DNA of 64,000 nt from Streptosporangium lutulentum. Lineage in GTDB: Bacteria > Actinomycetota > Actinomycetes > Streptosporangiales > Streptosporangiaceae. The first letter of the stretch is position 1. The number at the start of each line of letters is the position of its first letter. Made by a program: the position numbers and the translations under genes. The stretch lies in assembly GCF_030811455.1 (NCBI RefSeq), contig NZ_JAUSQU010000001.1, positions 8,494,001 to 8,558,000 of the forward strand, given 5' to 3'. Below the pieces are notes generated by a model. It made no database searches and had not been told where the DNA came from. It worked only from the letters and a program-made list of their open reading frames with translations. Shown one piece after another: positions 25,963 to 34,998 of the stretch.

Positions 25963-26829
25963 ATGCCCGGCGCATCGCACGAACCGGCGGGGGCCAGACC
26001 GTCCTACTCCCGCCGTCACCAGGCCGGCTCCGGGAGCGCCCGGTCGCTGCTGCTCACCGTTCTGGGTGAGTACGTCCTGCCGCGCGCGGAGCCCGCCTGG
26101 ACCTCGACGCTGCTGCACGTGCTGGGAGGGCTGGGCGTGGAGGAGAAGTCCACCCGGCAGTCGCTGGCCCGGATGGCCGCCGACGGGTGGATCGTCGCCG
26201 AGCGGTCCGGGCGGAGGGTCCGCTGGGCGCTGACCCCGCACGGCCGCGAGCTCCTGACCGAGGGGGCCGAGCGCATCTACTCCTTCGGCCGCGACCGCGA
26301 CTCCTGGGACGGCCGCTGGCTCGTGCTGATCGCCACCGTGCCGGAGAGCCGGAGAGAGCTGCGCCACCAGCTGCGCACGCGGTTGACCTGGGCGGGGTTC
26401 GGCAGTCCCGTCCCCGGCATGTGGGTCAGCCCGCACGTGTCGCGCGAGGCCGAGGCCAAGCAGGTCGTCGAGCGGCTCGGCCTGGACGTGGCCGCGTTCT
26501 CCTTCAGCGGCCCCTACTCGGGAATCGGCTCCGAGCGCACCCTCGTGGAGCAGGCCTGGCATCTGGGCGACCTGGCCGCCGCCTACGAGGACTTCATCCA
26601 GGAGTTCGCCGGGCTCCGTCCCGAGCCCGGCGACCCGCTGCTGTTCGCCCAGATCCGCCTGGTGCACGACTGGCGGCGCTTCCCGTCGCTGGATCCGCAA
26701 CTGCCGTCGGATCTGCTGCCGCCCGACTGGATCGGCATCCGCGCGGCCAACGTCTTCAACGACCTGCACCAGGCCTGGCACCACGACTCCCAGCGGCACT
26801 GGGACACGCTGTGCGCGGCCGAGGAGTGA
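25963..26829 (+). CDS. PaaX-family transcriptional regulator
   Basis: A 288-residue regulator. An N-terminal winged helix (SLLLTVLGEYVLPR, EKSTRQSLARMAADGWI) is followed by the PaaX central domain (RWLVLIATVPESRRELRHQL, GMWVSPHVS) and the C-terminal PaaX_C region (DWRRFPSLDPQLPSDLLPPDW). PaaX proteins repress aromatic-acid genes and release DNA on binding the aryl-CoA, so benzoyl-CoA is the likely effector here. Placement between the ligase (divergent) and boxB (convergent) supports this. ATG 25963 is used; the open frame extends further upstream without a conserved sequence. Confidence 0.87.
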   Translation: MPGASHEPAGARPSYSRRHQAGSGSARSLLLTVLGEYVLPRAEPAWTSTLLHVLGGLGVEEKSTRQSLARMAADGWIVAERSGRRVRWALTPHGRELLTEGAERIYSFGRDRDSWDGRWLVLIATVPESRRELRHQLRTRLTWAGFGSPVPGMWVSPHVSREAEAKQVVERLGLDVAAFSFSGPYSGIGSERTLVEQAWHLGDLAAAYEDFIQEFAGLRPEPGDPLLFAQIRLVHDWRRFPSLDPQLPSDLLPPDWIGIRAANVFNDLHQAWHHDSQRHWDTLCAAEE

Positions 26830-26961
26830 CCACCTGATCCGCGTACGGAGCTCGAACGCGTGGGACATCCCGGGCCGAGCACGGACCACGGCGAGTGCCT
26901 CGAACGCGGAGGACATCCCGTAGGGGCACGGAACCGCTCGGCGTCCCCACGGCGGGTGCCC

Positions 26962-28371
26962 TCAGAAGTGGACGTACTCGTAGTCGAGGGGCCGGTTGTC
27001 GATGCCGTTGCGCGGCGGCGCGACCCAGGCGGCGATCCTGCCCGGTTCGTAGACGGGACGCATCAGGGACAGGACATGTGCCTTGTCGCCGGGAGTGGGC
27101 AGCCAGCGGTCACGGCCGGCCTCCCACGCGGCCCGGTCGAGGAGCCGCCCGCCGGGGGCGACGTGGTGCCCGGAGAAGGCGCCGACCTGCCGGTTGAAGC
27201 CGACGTGCGGAAGGTACAGCGGCGTGTCGACGCCGTAGCCGGTCAGGATGCGGTTCCAGCGGGTGACGCCGGTGGCGCAGTCGCCGATGTACTCGCCGCG
27301 CAGGTCGGCGTTGAGCGCGGTCAGCGCCGGGAGCCGGAGGTCGGCGATGCGGCCGTTCTCGACGTGCTGGACGGTGGCGACGGCCTCGGTCAGCAGGTGG
27401 TCGTCCCTGCGGCGCTCCTCCTGCCAGCGGCCCTTGAGCCCGGCGGTGAAGTAGTTGGCCACGTTGGTGGAGGTCTCGCCGCCGAACAGGTCGAGGCTGA
27501 CGCTGTAGTGGAAGTTGATGTACTTCTGGATCACGTCGAGCGGGATGCCGCCGAACCGGCCGATGTCGTCGGTGTCGTGCTCGCGCATCAGCTGGGCGGT
27601 GCGCTCGACCACCCGGTCCACGCCGGTGGTGCCCACGAACATGTGGTGGGCCTCCTCCTTCAGCATGAACTCGCACGTCCTGCTCAGCGGGTCGAAGGCC
27701 GACTCCTTGAGCGTGCCGAGCTGATACTTGCCGTCGCGGTCGGTGAAGTACGTGAACATGTAGAACGACAGCCAGTCGGGGGTCTCCTCGTTGAACGCGC
27801 CCAGGATGCGCGGGGAGTCCTCGCTGCCGGAGTTGCGCAGCAGCATCGCGTCGGCCTCGTCACGGCCGTCGCGGCCGAAGTAGGCGTGCAGCAGGTAGAC
27901 CATCGCCCATAGGTGACGCCCCTCCTCCACGTTGACCTGGAACAGGTTGCGCAGGTCGTACAGCGAGGGGGCGCTCAGCCCGAGCCGGCGCTGCTGTTCC
28001 ACCGAGGCGGGTTCGGTGTCGCCCTGCACCACGATGAGCCGTTGCAGCTCGGCCCGGTACTCTCCCGGCACCTGCTGCCAGACCGGCCGGCCCCTGTGCT
28101 GGCCGAAGGCGATGCGCCGGTCGGGGTCGCGCTCGGCCAGGAAGATCCCCCAGCGGTACTCGGGCAGCGCGACGTGGCCGAAGTGGGCCCAGCCCTCCCG
28201 GCCCACGTCGACGGCCGTGCGCAGGTAGACGTCCTGGGTGGGCAGGGCGGGGCCCATCTCGCCCCACCACTGCAGGAACCTGGGCTGCCAGGACTCCAGC
28301 GCCCGCCGCAACCGCCGGTCGCCGGACAGGTCAACGTTGTTGGGGATGCGCTCGGTGTAGTCGATGGACAT
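26962..28371 (-). CDS. boxB: Benzoyl-CoA 2,3-epoxidase, oxygenase subunit BoxB
   Basis: 469 residues, close to the usual BoxB length. It inserts one oxygen atom into benzoyl-CoA to give 2,3-epoxybenzoyl-CoA, using a diiron centre and electrons from a BoxA reductase. Diiron-type ligand motifs are visible: NVEEGRHLWAMVYLL and CEFMLKEEAHHMFVG. The C-terminus (PRNGIDNRPLDYEYVHF) is typical. boxC ends one base before this gene on the same strand, so they form one operon. No BoxA reductase gene is found in this window; it must be elsewhere or another reductase serves. Confidence 0.93.
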   Translation of the reverse strand: MSIDYTERIPNNVDLSGDRRLRRALESWQPRFLQWWGEMGPALPTQDVYLRTAVDVGREGWAHFGHVALPEYRWGIFLAERDPDRRIAFGQHRGRPVWQQVPGEYRAELQRLIVVQGDTEPASVEQQRRLGLSAPSLYDLRNLFQVNVEEGRHLWAMVYLLHAYFGRDGRDEADAMLLRNSGSEDSPRILGAFNEETPDWLSFYMFTYFTDRDGKYQLGTLKESAFDPLSRTCEFMLKEEAHHMFVGTTGVDRVVERTAQLMREHDTDDIGRFGGIPLDVIQKYINFHYSVSLDLFGGETSTNVANYFTAGLKGRWQEERRRDDHLLTEAVATVQHVENGRIADLRLPALTALNADLRGEYIGDCATGVTRWNRILTGYGVDTPLYLPHVGFNRQVGAFSGHHVAPGGRLLDRAAWEAGRDRWLPTPGDKAHVLSLMRPVYEPGRIAAWVAPPRNGIDNRPLDYEYVHF

Positions 28372-28372
28372 C

Positions 28373-30160
28373 TCAGACTCGTCTCCTGTCGAAGGCCGCC
28401 CGCCTGCCGGTGCCGTAGAGCCGCAGGGCGCCCTCCGGTCCAGCGGCGTTCGGACGGTTGAAGACCCAGTTCTGCCAGGCGGTCAGCCGGGCGAAGATCT
28501 TGGTTTCCAGGGTCTCGGGGCCGGCGAACCGGAGATTGGCCTCCATGGCGGTCAGGGCGTCCGGGCTGAGCGAGGCGCGTTCCTCCAGCGCGATGCGGAC
28601 CTCGTCCTCCCAGTCGATGTCGTCGGGGGCGAAGGTCACCAGGCCCAGCTCCAGCGCCTCGGCGGCGTCGATCCGCCTGCCGGTCTCGGGGTGGAGCGTG
28701 GCGACGTGGCCGGGGTCACCGTGGAAGCGGGAGGCCAGGCGGGACAGTCCGTTGCCCATCGGGAAGGAGCCGAAGTTGCTCGCGGTGAGCACGATCCGCG
28801 CGGGCTCACGCTCCCCGTCGCCCGCCGGGAGCGAGGTTCGGACGGATCCGCGTCCCCCGTCGCCCGCGGTGGGCGAGGGCCCGTCCTCCTCCGGCAGGCC
28901 GTCCAGCATGTACTGGCGGTCGCAGGCCAGGGCCAGTTCCAGCAGCGGTCCCGCGAAGCAGCTGCCCGGTTCGATCAGCGCGACCAGGCTGCGGCTCGTC
29001 ACGTCCAGGCGCTTGAGGGTGCGCTTGAAGTAGTGGCGGATCTCGTTGACGAGCCAGTCGGTACGGCCGTGCTCGGTGAGCACCCGGTCGAAGGCGAGCA
29101 CCCGGTCGATGTCCCCCGCCGTCCGTAGGACCCAGGTGCCCAGCTCCGGCTCGTTGGTGCGCAGCCGCAGGATCAGGTCGTCCAGCTCCCGGGTCATCGC
29201 CAGCGGCCAGAAGCCGGCGCCGAGCTCGTGGATCCGCTCCGGGCTCTCGGGGATGTCGTGACGCGGGCCGTACACCGTGATCTCCACCAGCCCGTTCGCG
29301 AGGTCCAGCTCGGCGCCGACGGTGGAGTAGGTGATCGTGTCGCCGGTCTGCGTCCGCCGGAGCGGGGTGAGGGCGATCCCCTCGGCGTCCGCCGGGCGGG
29401 TGGAGCGGGCCGCGGCCTCGGCGGCGCGCCGCCGTACGGTCTCCGCGAATCCGCTGCGCGGCACCGTCTCGTCCACGAGCCGCCACTCGACCGCGGTCCT
29501 GCCGCGGACGCCCTCGCTCCTGGTGGCGAACACGTCGGCCAGGTCCTTGCGCACTCCGCGCTTGTCCACCATCCGGGTGAGCCCGCCGGTGCCCGGCAGT
29601 ACGGCCAGCAGCGGCACCTCGGGCAGCGAGACGGCCGACGAGCCGTCGTCGACGAGGATGATCCGGTCGCAGGCCAGCGCCAGCTCATACCCCCCGCCGG
29701 CCGCGGTGCCGTTGACCGCGGCGAGGTAGGTCTGCCCCGAGTGGGCGGTGGCGTCCTCGATGCCGTTGCGGGTCTCGTTGGTGAACTTGCAGAAGTTCAC
29801 CTTCCAGGAGTGCTCCGACCCGGCCAGCATCCGGATGTTGGCCCCCGCGCAGAACACCTTCTCCAGGCCGCCCGTGATCACCACGGCCCTGACCTCCGGG
29901 TGCTCGAACCGCAACCGCTGCACCGCGTCGTACAGCTCGATGTCCACGCCCAGGTCGTAGGAGTTGAGCTTGAGCTCGTACCCCGGCACCAGGCCGCCCT
30001 CCTCGTCGACCCGCAGCACGATTTTGGCGATCTCACCGTCGAATTCGAGCGCGAGGTGCCGGTAGCGGCCGGGATCGACGTCGAAGGACACCTCGATCCG
30101 GGGCGTGGCCACGGCCTCCAGCGCGGTGCGGGTCTCTCCGGATACCTCGGTCTGGGACAC
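28373..30160 (-). CDS. boxC: 2,3-epoxybenzoyl-CoA dihydrolase BoxC
   Basis: 595 residues, an enoyl-CoA hydratase-superfamily enzyme that opens the epoxybenzoyl-CoA ring hydrolytically to 3,4-dehydroadipyl-CoA semialdehyde and formate. The crotonase core is seen in VITGGLEKVFCAGANIRML and NGTAAGGGYELALACDRI; a second half contains EPGSCFAGPLLELALACDR. A Gly/Asp/Pro-rich stretch around residues 405-440 (EEDGPSPTAGDGG) looks like an insertion and makes the protein longer than usual. GTG 30160 is chosen because GGAGG is eight bases upstream; GTG 30166 is too close to it. First gene of the boxC-boxB unit. Confidence 0.92.
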   Translation of the reverse strand: MSQTEVSGETRTALEAVATPRIEVSFDVDPGRYRHLALEFDGEIAKIVLRVDEEGGLVPGYELKLNSYDLGVDIELYDAVQRLRFEHPEVRAVVITGGLEKVFCAGANIRMLAGSEHSWKVNFCKFTNETRNGIEDATAHSGQTYLAAVNGTAAGGGYELALACDRIILVDDGSSAVSLPEVPLLAVLPGTGGLTRMVDKRGVRKDLADVFATRSEGVRGRTAVEWRLVDETVPRSGFAETVRRRAAEAAARSTRPADAEGIALTPLRRTQTGDTITYSTVGAELDLANGLVEITVYGPRHDIPESPERIHELGAGFWPLAMTRELDDLILRLRTNEPELGTWVLRTAGDIDRVLAFDRVLTEHGRTDWLVNEIRHYFKRTLKRLDVTSRSLVALIEPGSCFAGPLLELALACDRQYMLDGLPEEDGPSPTAGDGGRGSVRTSLPAGDGEREPARIVLTASNFGSFPMGNGLSRLASRFHGDPGHVATLHPETGRRIDAAEALELGLVTFAPDDIDWEDEVRIALEERASLSPDALTAMEANLRFAGPETLETKIFARLTAWQNWVFNRPNAAGPEGALRLYGTGRRAAFDRRRV

Positions 30161-30221
30161 GGTCACGACCTCCAGAGCGGCGCACGTCTCCCTATATCTT
30201 CAACATTTTTTCTCCGTTCCG

Positions 30222-30539
30222 TCAAGGGTGTGTAGTACTTAGTCGCGGGTAGACGCGCAGCGCGTTGCCACCGAGGACCAGGCCGAGGGTCTCGTCGTCC
30301 AGGCCGAGCGTGCCCAGGGCGCGAGCGTTGCGGGCGATCCCCGGCACCCCGGGCCAGTCGGTGGCGAAGACGAACTTGCGCGCCAGCCGGGCGAGATCGA
30401 ACCTGGCGTAGTACTCCGGCAGCTTTCGCGGCGGCAGCCCCGACAGCTCGATCCAGACGTTCTCGTGCATCATCGCCAGGAAGGCCGCCTGGTCGTACCA
30501 CCAGCCGCGCCCGCCGTGGGCACGTCCGGCCTCGACGTG
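30222..30539 (-). pseudogene. C-terminal fragment of an amidohydrolase-family protein
   Basis: About 100 residues match the end of amidohydrolase-2 (TIM-barrel metal hydrolase) proteins: GGRGWWYDQAAFLAMMHENV, WIELSGLPPRKLPEYYARF and FATDWPGVPGIARNARALG, with the late catalytic-type Asp in ATDWPG. The frame upstream loses similarity near 30540, where the next gene (stop at 30548) begins, so the N-terminal two-thirds is gone. Related hydrolases often lie near benzoate genes. It has no start of its own and is most likely dead. Confidence 0.78.
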
Positions 30540-30547
30540 CCGTGGGT

Positions 30548-32047
30548 CTACTTCGTCGACGCCTGCCTGCGGTGATGGGTGACCGTCGCGGTGGACCTGC
30601 CGGGGAACACCTCCACCAGATGCTCCTCGACGGGCCGGTCGGAGGTGTCCAGTTCGGCCCGCTCCTGGTTGCGGACGGAGACGCGGATCCGGTAGCGGCC
30701 CGGCCCCGCGACGGCCAGGTCCGGCAGAGGCTCGATCTCCTCCCACGACCACAGGTCCAGTCCACCGCCGGGGCTGCGCACGCCGGTCTCGACGACCTTG
30801 TCCCAGCCCCTGGTCACGATCGGCGGAGCCTTGGCGAAGGCCTTGACGGTGACGCAGACGAAAGTGTTCTCCACCTCCGTGAGGATGGTCGCGCTGTCGC
30901 CGTCGGCGCCTGCCACGCCGTTGTCGAAGGCGGCGTCCAGGCCGGCACCCACCCCGTCGCCGGCGTCGACGCCGACGTCGCTGATGCCGTAGCCGCCGCC
31001 TTCACCGACGAACAGGGCGGTGGTGGCCTGCCGGTGGGCTCGCGGCCTCGCACGCGGGTCGGAGCAGTAGGAGGTCTGCTCGACCTGGTAGTCCTTCTCC
31101 CGCTGTATCATTTCGGCCTCCGACAGCACCAGTTCGGGCCAGGTACGGCCCACGGCATCGGGACAGAGGAAGACCAGGGCGTTCATCAACGAGTAGCCCC
31201 AGTCGTAGGCGCCCGCCTGGTCCAGCAGCTCTCTGGCCGTGGGGTCGGTCGAGGGCAGGTGAGCGACCCCGCACAGTTCCCTGCCGCGAATCAGGAGTTC
31301 GCGATCGGGCAACTGAGCCAGTCGGGTGGCATAACCACCGCCGTCGCGGGCCAGGCAGAGGAAGGCGCGCTCGCGATCCCGCGGCGCGGTGTCGCCGTAG
31401 GCCCGGTGGACGATCGTCCAGTCGTGGCACTCCTCGGAGCCGATACCGCCGTCGGTGGCCTGGATGCCCTGATCCCGGTCCGCGCCGGCCGTCCCGATCA
31501 GCAGGGTGATCCCCGTCGACGCGACCAGTACGGCGATTCCCGTCACGACGGTCAGCGCTCTTGTCGCCGTGAGAGCCCGCGCCGAGCGAGGCCCGTCGCC
31601 TCTGACGGCGATCGCGATCAGCAGCGCCACGAACAGGTAATGCAGATTGAGACCGACGTTCCACGGCGTGAGGGGGCTCCACATCTGCCGGCAGTCTTCG
31701 CTGAACGGGAGGTCGGGAGCGATGAACGCCGTGTCGATCGCCACTCGAACGGTGCTGTAGGCGATGGCGAGCCGACCGGCCAGCCACCCGGCAGGCCGTC
31801 CCCGCGCCAGCAGCCACATCGCGAACGCGACAGGAACCATCAGGATGTTCAAGACCCAGAGCACCAAGACGATCGAGTTTCCCCCGATGACGTATTTCGC
31901 CTCGAAGCCCGGGCATCGCGGGAGTTCTCCGACGGTTAATTGGTTGAGGGTCAGCAGGTCACGGGGAAACCACAGGTTGAATGTCAGCGGCAGCAGGCAG
32001 AGCACGGTCGCGGCGGTCCACAACCAGAACCGATGTGTCCGCCACAC
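30548..32047 (-). CDS. Membrane protein of unknown function
   Basis: 499 residues with about four or five hydrophobic helices in the first 190 (FWLWTAATVLCLLPLTF, SIVLVLWVLNILMVPVAFAM, LHYLFVALLIAIAV, ALTVVTGIAVLVASTGITLL) and a long hydrophilic C-terminal part with several Cys residues, probably outside the cell. No family was recognised. GTG 32047 is preceded by a weak AAGGCGAG. Its 3' end lies against a truncated amidohydrolase, so it may have arrived by recombination at about 30540. Confidence 0.7.
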   Translation of the reverse strand: MWRTHRFWLWTAATVLCLLPLTFNLWFPRDLLTLNQLTVGELPRCPGFEAKYVIGGNSIVLVLWVLNILMVPVAFAMWLLARGRPAGWLAGRLAIAYSTVRVAIDTAFIAPDLPFSEDCRQMWSPLTPWNVGLNLHYLFVALLIAIAVRGDGPRSARALTATRALTVVTGIAVLVASTGITLLIGTAGADRDQGIQATDGGIGSEECHDWTIVHRAYGDTAPRDRERAFLCLARDGGGYATRLAQLPDRELLIRGRELCGVAHLPSTDPTARELLDQAGAYDWGYSLMNALVFLCPDAVGRTWPELVLSEAEMIQREKDYQVEQTSYCSDPRARPRAHRQATTALFVGEGGGYGISDVGVDAGDGVGAGLDAAFDNGVAGADGDSATILTEVENTFVCVTVKAFAKAPPIVTRGWDKVVETGVRSPGGGLDLWSWEEIEPLPDLAVAGPGRYRIRVSVRNQERAELDTSDRPVEEHLVEVFPGRSTATVTHHRRQASTK

Positions 32048-32246
32048 TTTGACTCGCCTTCGCCTTTTTTCGCCGTAAGAACGACCCGCACCTTATCGCC
32101 GTAGACACAGAAGAAGATCATGTTCATGGAAATCCGGCTGATTCCTGCCGTTTTCGGGAGGTGGAGCCGTGGGCTCGCCGCGGACGCGGTGACCGTTCAC
32201 CCCGAGCCGCTGGGGAAACGGCGACGGCTCACGTGGTCGGCGGGGC

Positions 32247-33524
32247 TCAGGAGTGGTCGGCGTCGCGTTCGGCGGCGTCCATGTTCCTGTCGGTCACCGT
32301 CACCATGCCGGCGACCACGGAGAGCGTCAGCAGCGCCATGACGACGAACACCGTACGGAGTCCGAAGAACTGGGCCAGCAGACCGCCGGCGGCGGCGCCC
32401 AGTGGCATGGTGCCCCAGGCGACGAGCCGGTAGGTGCTGTTGACGCGTCCGAGGAGCCGGTCGGGGATGACCCGTTGCCGCAGTGACACCGTGATGACGT
32501 TCCAGACGGCCATGGTGACGCCCCCGACGAAGAACGCGGCGCCGATCAGGATCGGATCGGTGGTCAGGGCCGGGGCGCCGACGAGGAGCGCGCTGCCGAG
32601 GACGGTCAGGACGAGTGCGCGGGCGCGCCCGAGCGCGTGCTCGATCCGCTCGGCGGCGATGGAGCCGAGCACGCTGCCCGCCGCGACGGTGGTGAGCAGC
32701 GCCCCGTAGGCGAGGTCGGACAGTCCCAGGGGGGACTCGGGCCCCACCGCGTAGAGCACGAGGATCGCCCACGTGGCGTTCGAGGCGAAATTGAAGACGC
32801 CCACCATGACGGCCAGGTTCCGCAGGAGCCGGTGACGCAGGAGGAAACGCAGCCCTTCGGCGATGTCGCCGCGGATGGTGGTGTGCCGGTCGCGCTCGAT
32901 TTGGAACGGGCCGCGAACGAGCAGCAGCGCCGCCACGGCGACCACCCACAGCGCGGCGGGCGCGGCGAACGCCGTCGCCGCGCCCGCCGCCACGAGAAAG
33001 CCGCCCAGGGGCGGGCCCACGAACTGGTTCGCGGCCAGCTCGGCGGCGTGCAGGTGTCCGTTGGCACGCGACAGCAGGTCGCGCGACACGACCTGCGGCA
33101 GGATCGACTGCGCCGAGGTGTCGTAGACCGTCTCGGCGACGCCGACGCAGATCGCGATGATGTACAGCGCCCAGATCGAGCCGATGCCGACCACGACGGT
33201 CAGCGTGAGCGCGGCGAGCAGCACCGCCCGGACGGTGTTGGCGCAGAGCATCGCCCGGCGGCGGTCGAGCCGGTCGGCGAGCGCGCCGGCCTGCAGCGCG
33301 AAGAGCAGCCAAGGGAGCGTCAGCGCGAAGGTCAGTCCCGCGATCAGCGTGGGGGAGTCCGTGAAGCGGATGGCCACCAGCGGCAGTGCGATCTTGAAGA
33401 TTCCGTCGGCCAGGTTGGACAGGCCGGACGACGTCCACAGCCGCCAGTAGGCGATTCCCAGAGGGGGTGGGCCGGCACGGGACACTCGCCGCTCGCCGGC
33501 CTGCGTTCGGTCATCGGTCGCCAT
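32247..33524 (-). CDS. MFS transporter (drug-efflux-like)
   Basis: A 425-residue transporter with twelve predicted helices. The loop between helices 2 and 3 is GALADRLDRRRAML; helix 5 contains NQFVGPPLGGFLVA, like the enterobactin/macrolide-type MFS_3 exporters. Substrate unknown. The gene is divergent from an ArsR-type regulator with an inverted repeat between them, a common layout for a repressor-controlled exporter. The ATG at 33524 has no ribosome site, so the message may be leaderless. Confidence 0.87.
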   Translation of the reverse strand: MATDDRTQAGERRVSRAGPPPLGIAYWRLWTSSGLSNLADGIFKIALPLVAIRFTDSPTLIAGLTFALTLPWLLFALQAGALADRLDRRRAMLCANTVRAVLLAALTLTVVVGIGSIWALYIIAICVGVAETVYDTSAQSILPQVVSRDLLSRANGHLHAAELAANQFVGPPLGGFLVAAGAATAFAAPAALWVVAVAALLLVRGPFQIERDRHTTIRGDIAEGLRFLLRHRLLRNLAVMVGVFNFASNATWAILVLYAVGPESPLGLSDLAYGALLTTVAAGSVLGSIAAERIEHALGRARALVLTVLGSALLVGAPALTTDPILIGAAFFVGGVTMAVWNVITVSLRQRVIPDRLLGRVNSTYRLVAWGTMPLGAAAGGLLAQFFGLRTVFVVMALLTLSVVAGMVTVTDRNMDAAERDADHS

Positions 33525-33540
33525 CGATTGAGGATGGCAG

Positions 33541-33584
33541 ATCGATTTATAAAATACAAATCGATGTGACAGATCTAAATCGAT
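33541..33584. promoter_or_regulatory. Operator between MFS and ArsR-type regulator
   Basis: ATCGATTT at 33541-33548 and AAATCGAT at 33558-33565 are perfect inverted arms around a nine-base A/T core; a third AAATCGAT lies at 33577-33584, overlapping the first possible start of the regulator. TATAAA in the core can serve as a -10 box. The layout fits autorepression together with control of the exporter. Confidence 0.7.
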
Positions 33585-34155
33585 GATCTACTCTCTGACC
33601 ATGGGGGATCAGGACGGCGAGCGGCGGTCTTCGGGCCGGCCGCGGCAACGACGCACGGCGACGGTCCGCGAGGCCAAGGCTCTGGCGCATCCGCTGCGCC
33701 TGCGCATCCTGCGGCTGTGCGCGCAGCAGGAGCTGACGAACAAGCAACTGGCCGACCGGCTCGGCAGCGAGCCGGGGACGATCTTCTATCACGTCCGCCA
33801 GCTGGTCGACGCGGGATTCCTGCGGCAGGCGCCGGTCCGGACCGGTGACAGCGGCGCGCTGGAGAAGCCCTACCGGTCCACGGGCCGATCCTGGTGGCTG
33901 GACGACCCGCTGTCCGGTGAGGGGCCCGAGGCGGCGTTCGCCCCGATCGAGGCGTTCCAGGACGAGCTGCGCGAGGCGGGGCCGGGATCGGTGAAGACGT
34001 CCGCGCGGTTCATGCTGCACCTGTCGCCCGAGGACGTCGTGGCGTTGGACCGCCGCATCCTCGCGATCATCGACGAGTATCTCGAGACCGAGGACCAGCG
34101 GCTCGACCAGCCCGTGCACGGCGGCATCGTCATCCTGCACCGGCTGGCCGAGTGA
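33583..34155 (+). CDS. ArsR-type winged-helix transcriptional regulator
   Basis: 190 residues. The N-terminal winged helix (AKALAHPLRLRILRLCAQQE, TNKQLADRLGSEPGTIFYHV, RQLVDAGFL) is of the ArsR/HTH_20 kind; no ArsR metal-binding cysteine motif is seen, so it probably senses an organic ligand through its C-terminal half. The start may be ATG 33583, which lies within the operator, or ATG 33601. It probably controls the divergent MFS exporter. Confidence 0.85.
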   Translation: MIYSLTMGDQDGERRSSGRPRQRRTATVREAKALAHPLRLRILRLCAQQELTNKQLADRLGSEPGTIFYHVRQLVDAGFLRQAPVRTGDSGALEKPYRSTGRSWWLDDPLSGEGPEAAFAPIEAFQDELREAGPGSVKTSARFMLHLSPEDVVALDRRILAIIDEYLETEDQRLDQPVHGGIVILHRLAE

Positions 34156-34426
34156 GGCCCGTCCGGCGAGTCGAGTGAGGCCCGTCCGGTGCGCTCGTCC
34201 CGCCGGCGAGACGAGCCGGGTCACCTGGGCGCCCGCCGAGTCGTGAATCCCGGGCGTGCCGCAGGCACGGACCGTCGCCATGGAGCGGGCCGGACACCGT
34301 CGGGTGGGCATTAGAGGTGGTGGCGCATCATTCTCGACTACCAAGAGTAGTCAATGATTTACCATTCGTAGTGGATGGCGAAGGGCTCGCCGACGCCGCC
34401 ACCTCCCCCTTTCAGGAAGGACCTCC

Positions 34427-34843
34427 ATGTCCAACCGCCGCCTCGCCGGGCTCGCGGCCTCCGCGCTGCTCGCCGGCGGGCTCCTCGCCGTGGTCGGTAC
34501 GGCTCCGGCCGCCGCCGACGCCGACCTGATGTACCTGTGGAACGACGACGAGGAAACACCCCTCACCGTGATCGTCCGCGAGGGTTGTGTCACGGTCGAT
34601 CCCCCTTACCGCACGCGCCGGGTGGACAACCCCACCGGCTACGCGGTCATGCTCTTCCAGGAAGGGGGCTGCGCCGGAGAGTTCTCGGCCCTGGTGAATC
34701 CCCGGCAGGAGGGCGTCTACCTGGGCCGACCGGCGGATGTGCGGTCGGTCGGATTCGTCGCCACGAACGAGGAGAACGGTCCTGCCACCGTTCACGGGTC
34801 ACCCGCCGGTCCTGACGGCCTGACGCCGCCGACCGCCCGGTAG
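34427..34843 (+). CDS. Small secreted protein of unknown function
   Basis: 138 residues with a standard signal peptide (LAGLAASALLAGGLLAVVG, cleavage near AAADA). The mature domain, about 100 residues, has two cysteines (REGCVTV, GGCAGEF), which could form one disulfide, and beta-strand-like sequence such as GYAVMLFQEGG. No family recognised. AGGAAGG precedes ATG 34427. It stands alone, with no clear operon partner. Confidence 0.75.
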   Translation: MSNRRLAGLAASALLAGGLLAVVGTAPAAADADLMYLWNDDEETPLTVIVREGCVTVDPPYRTRRVDNPTGYAVMLFQEGGCAGEFSALVNPRQEGVYLGRPADVRSVGFVATNEENGPATVHGSPAGPDGLTPPTAR

Positions 34844-34998
34844 GAGACGGAGCCGGTCGACCATCGCCACGGACACCCGTGTGGCCTTCGACCGGCCCCG
34901 AACCTGGTCCGGCTGTTCACCGGAGCCGCCGCGCCGGTTCCGTCTCGCCCTGGAAGGCGCGGGGCGGATGACCCACCTTCCGTGCGCGGCGGCGATTC

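Noticed and set aside
25831..26916. Upstream extension of the ligase frame through the paaX-like gene
   Set aside because: The extension has no family sequence and is antisense to a good PaaX protein; the ligase similarity begins at MSGAPESF.
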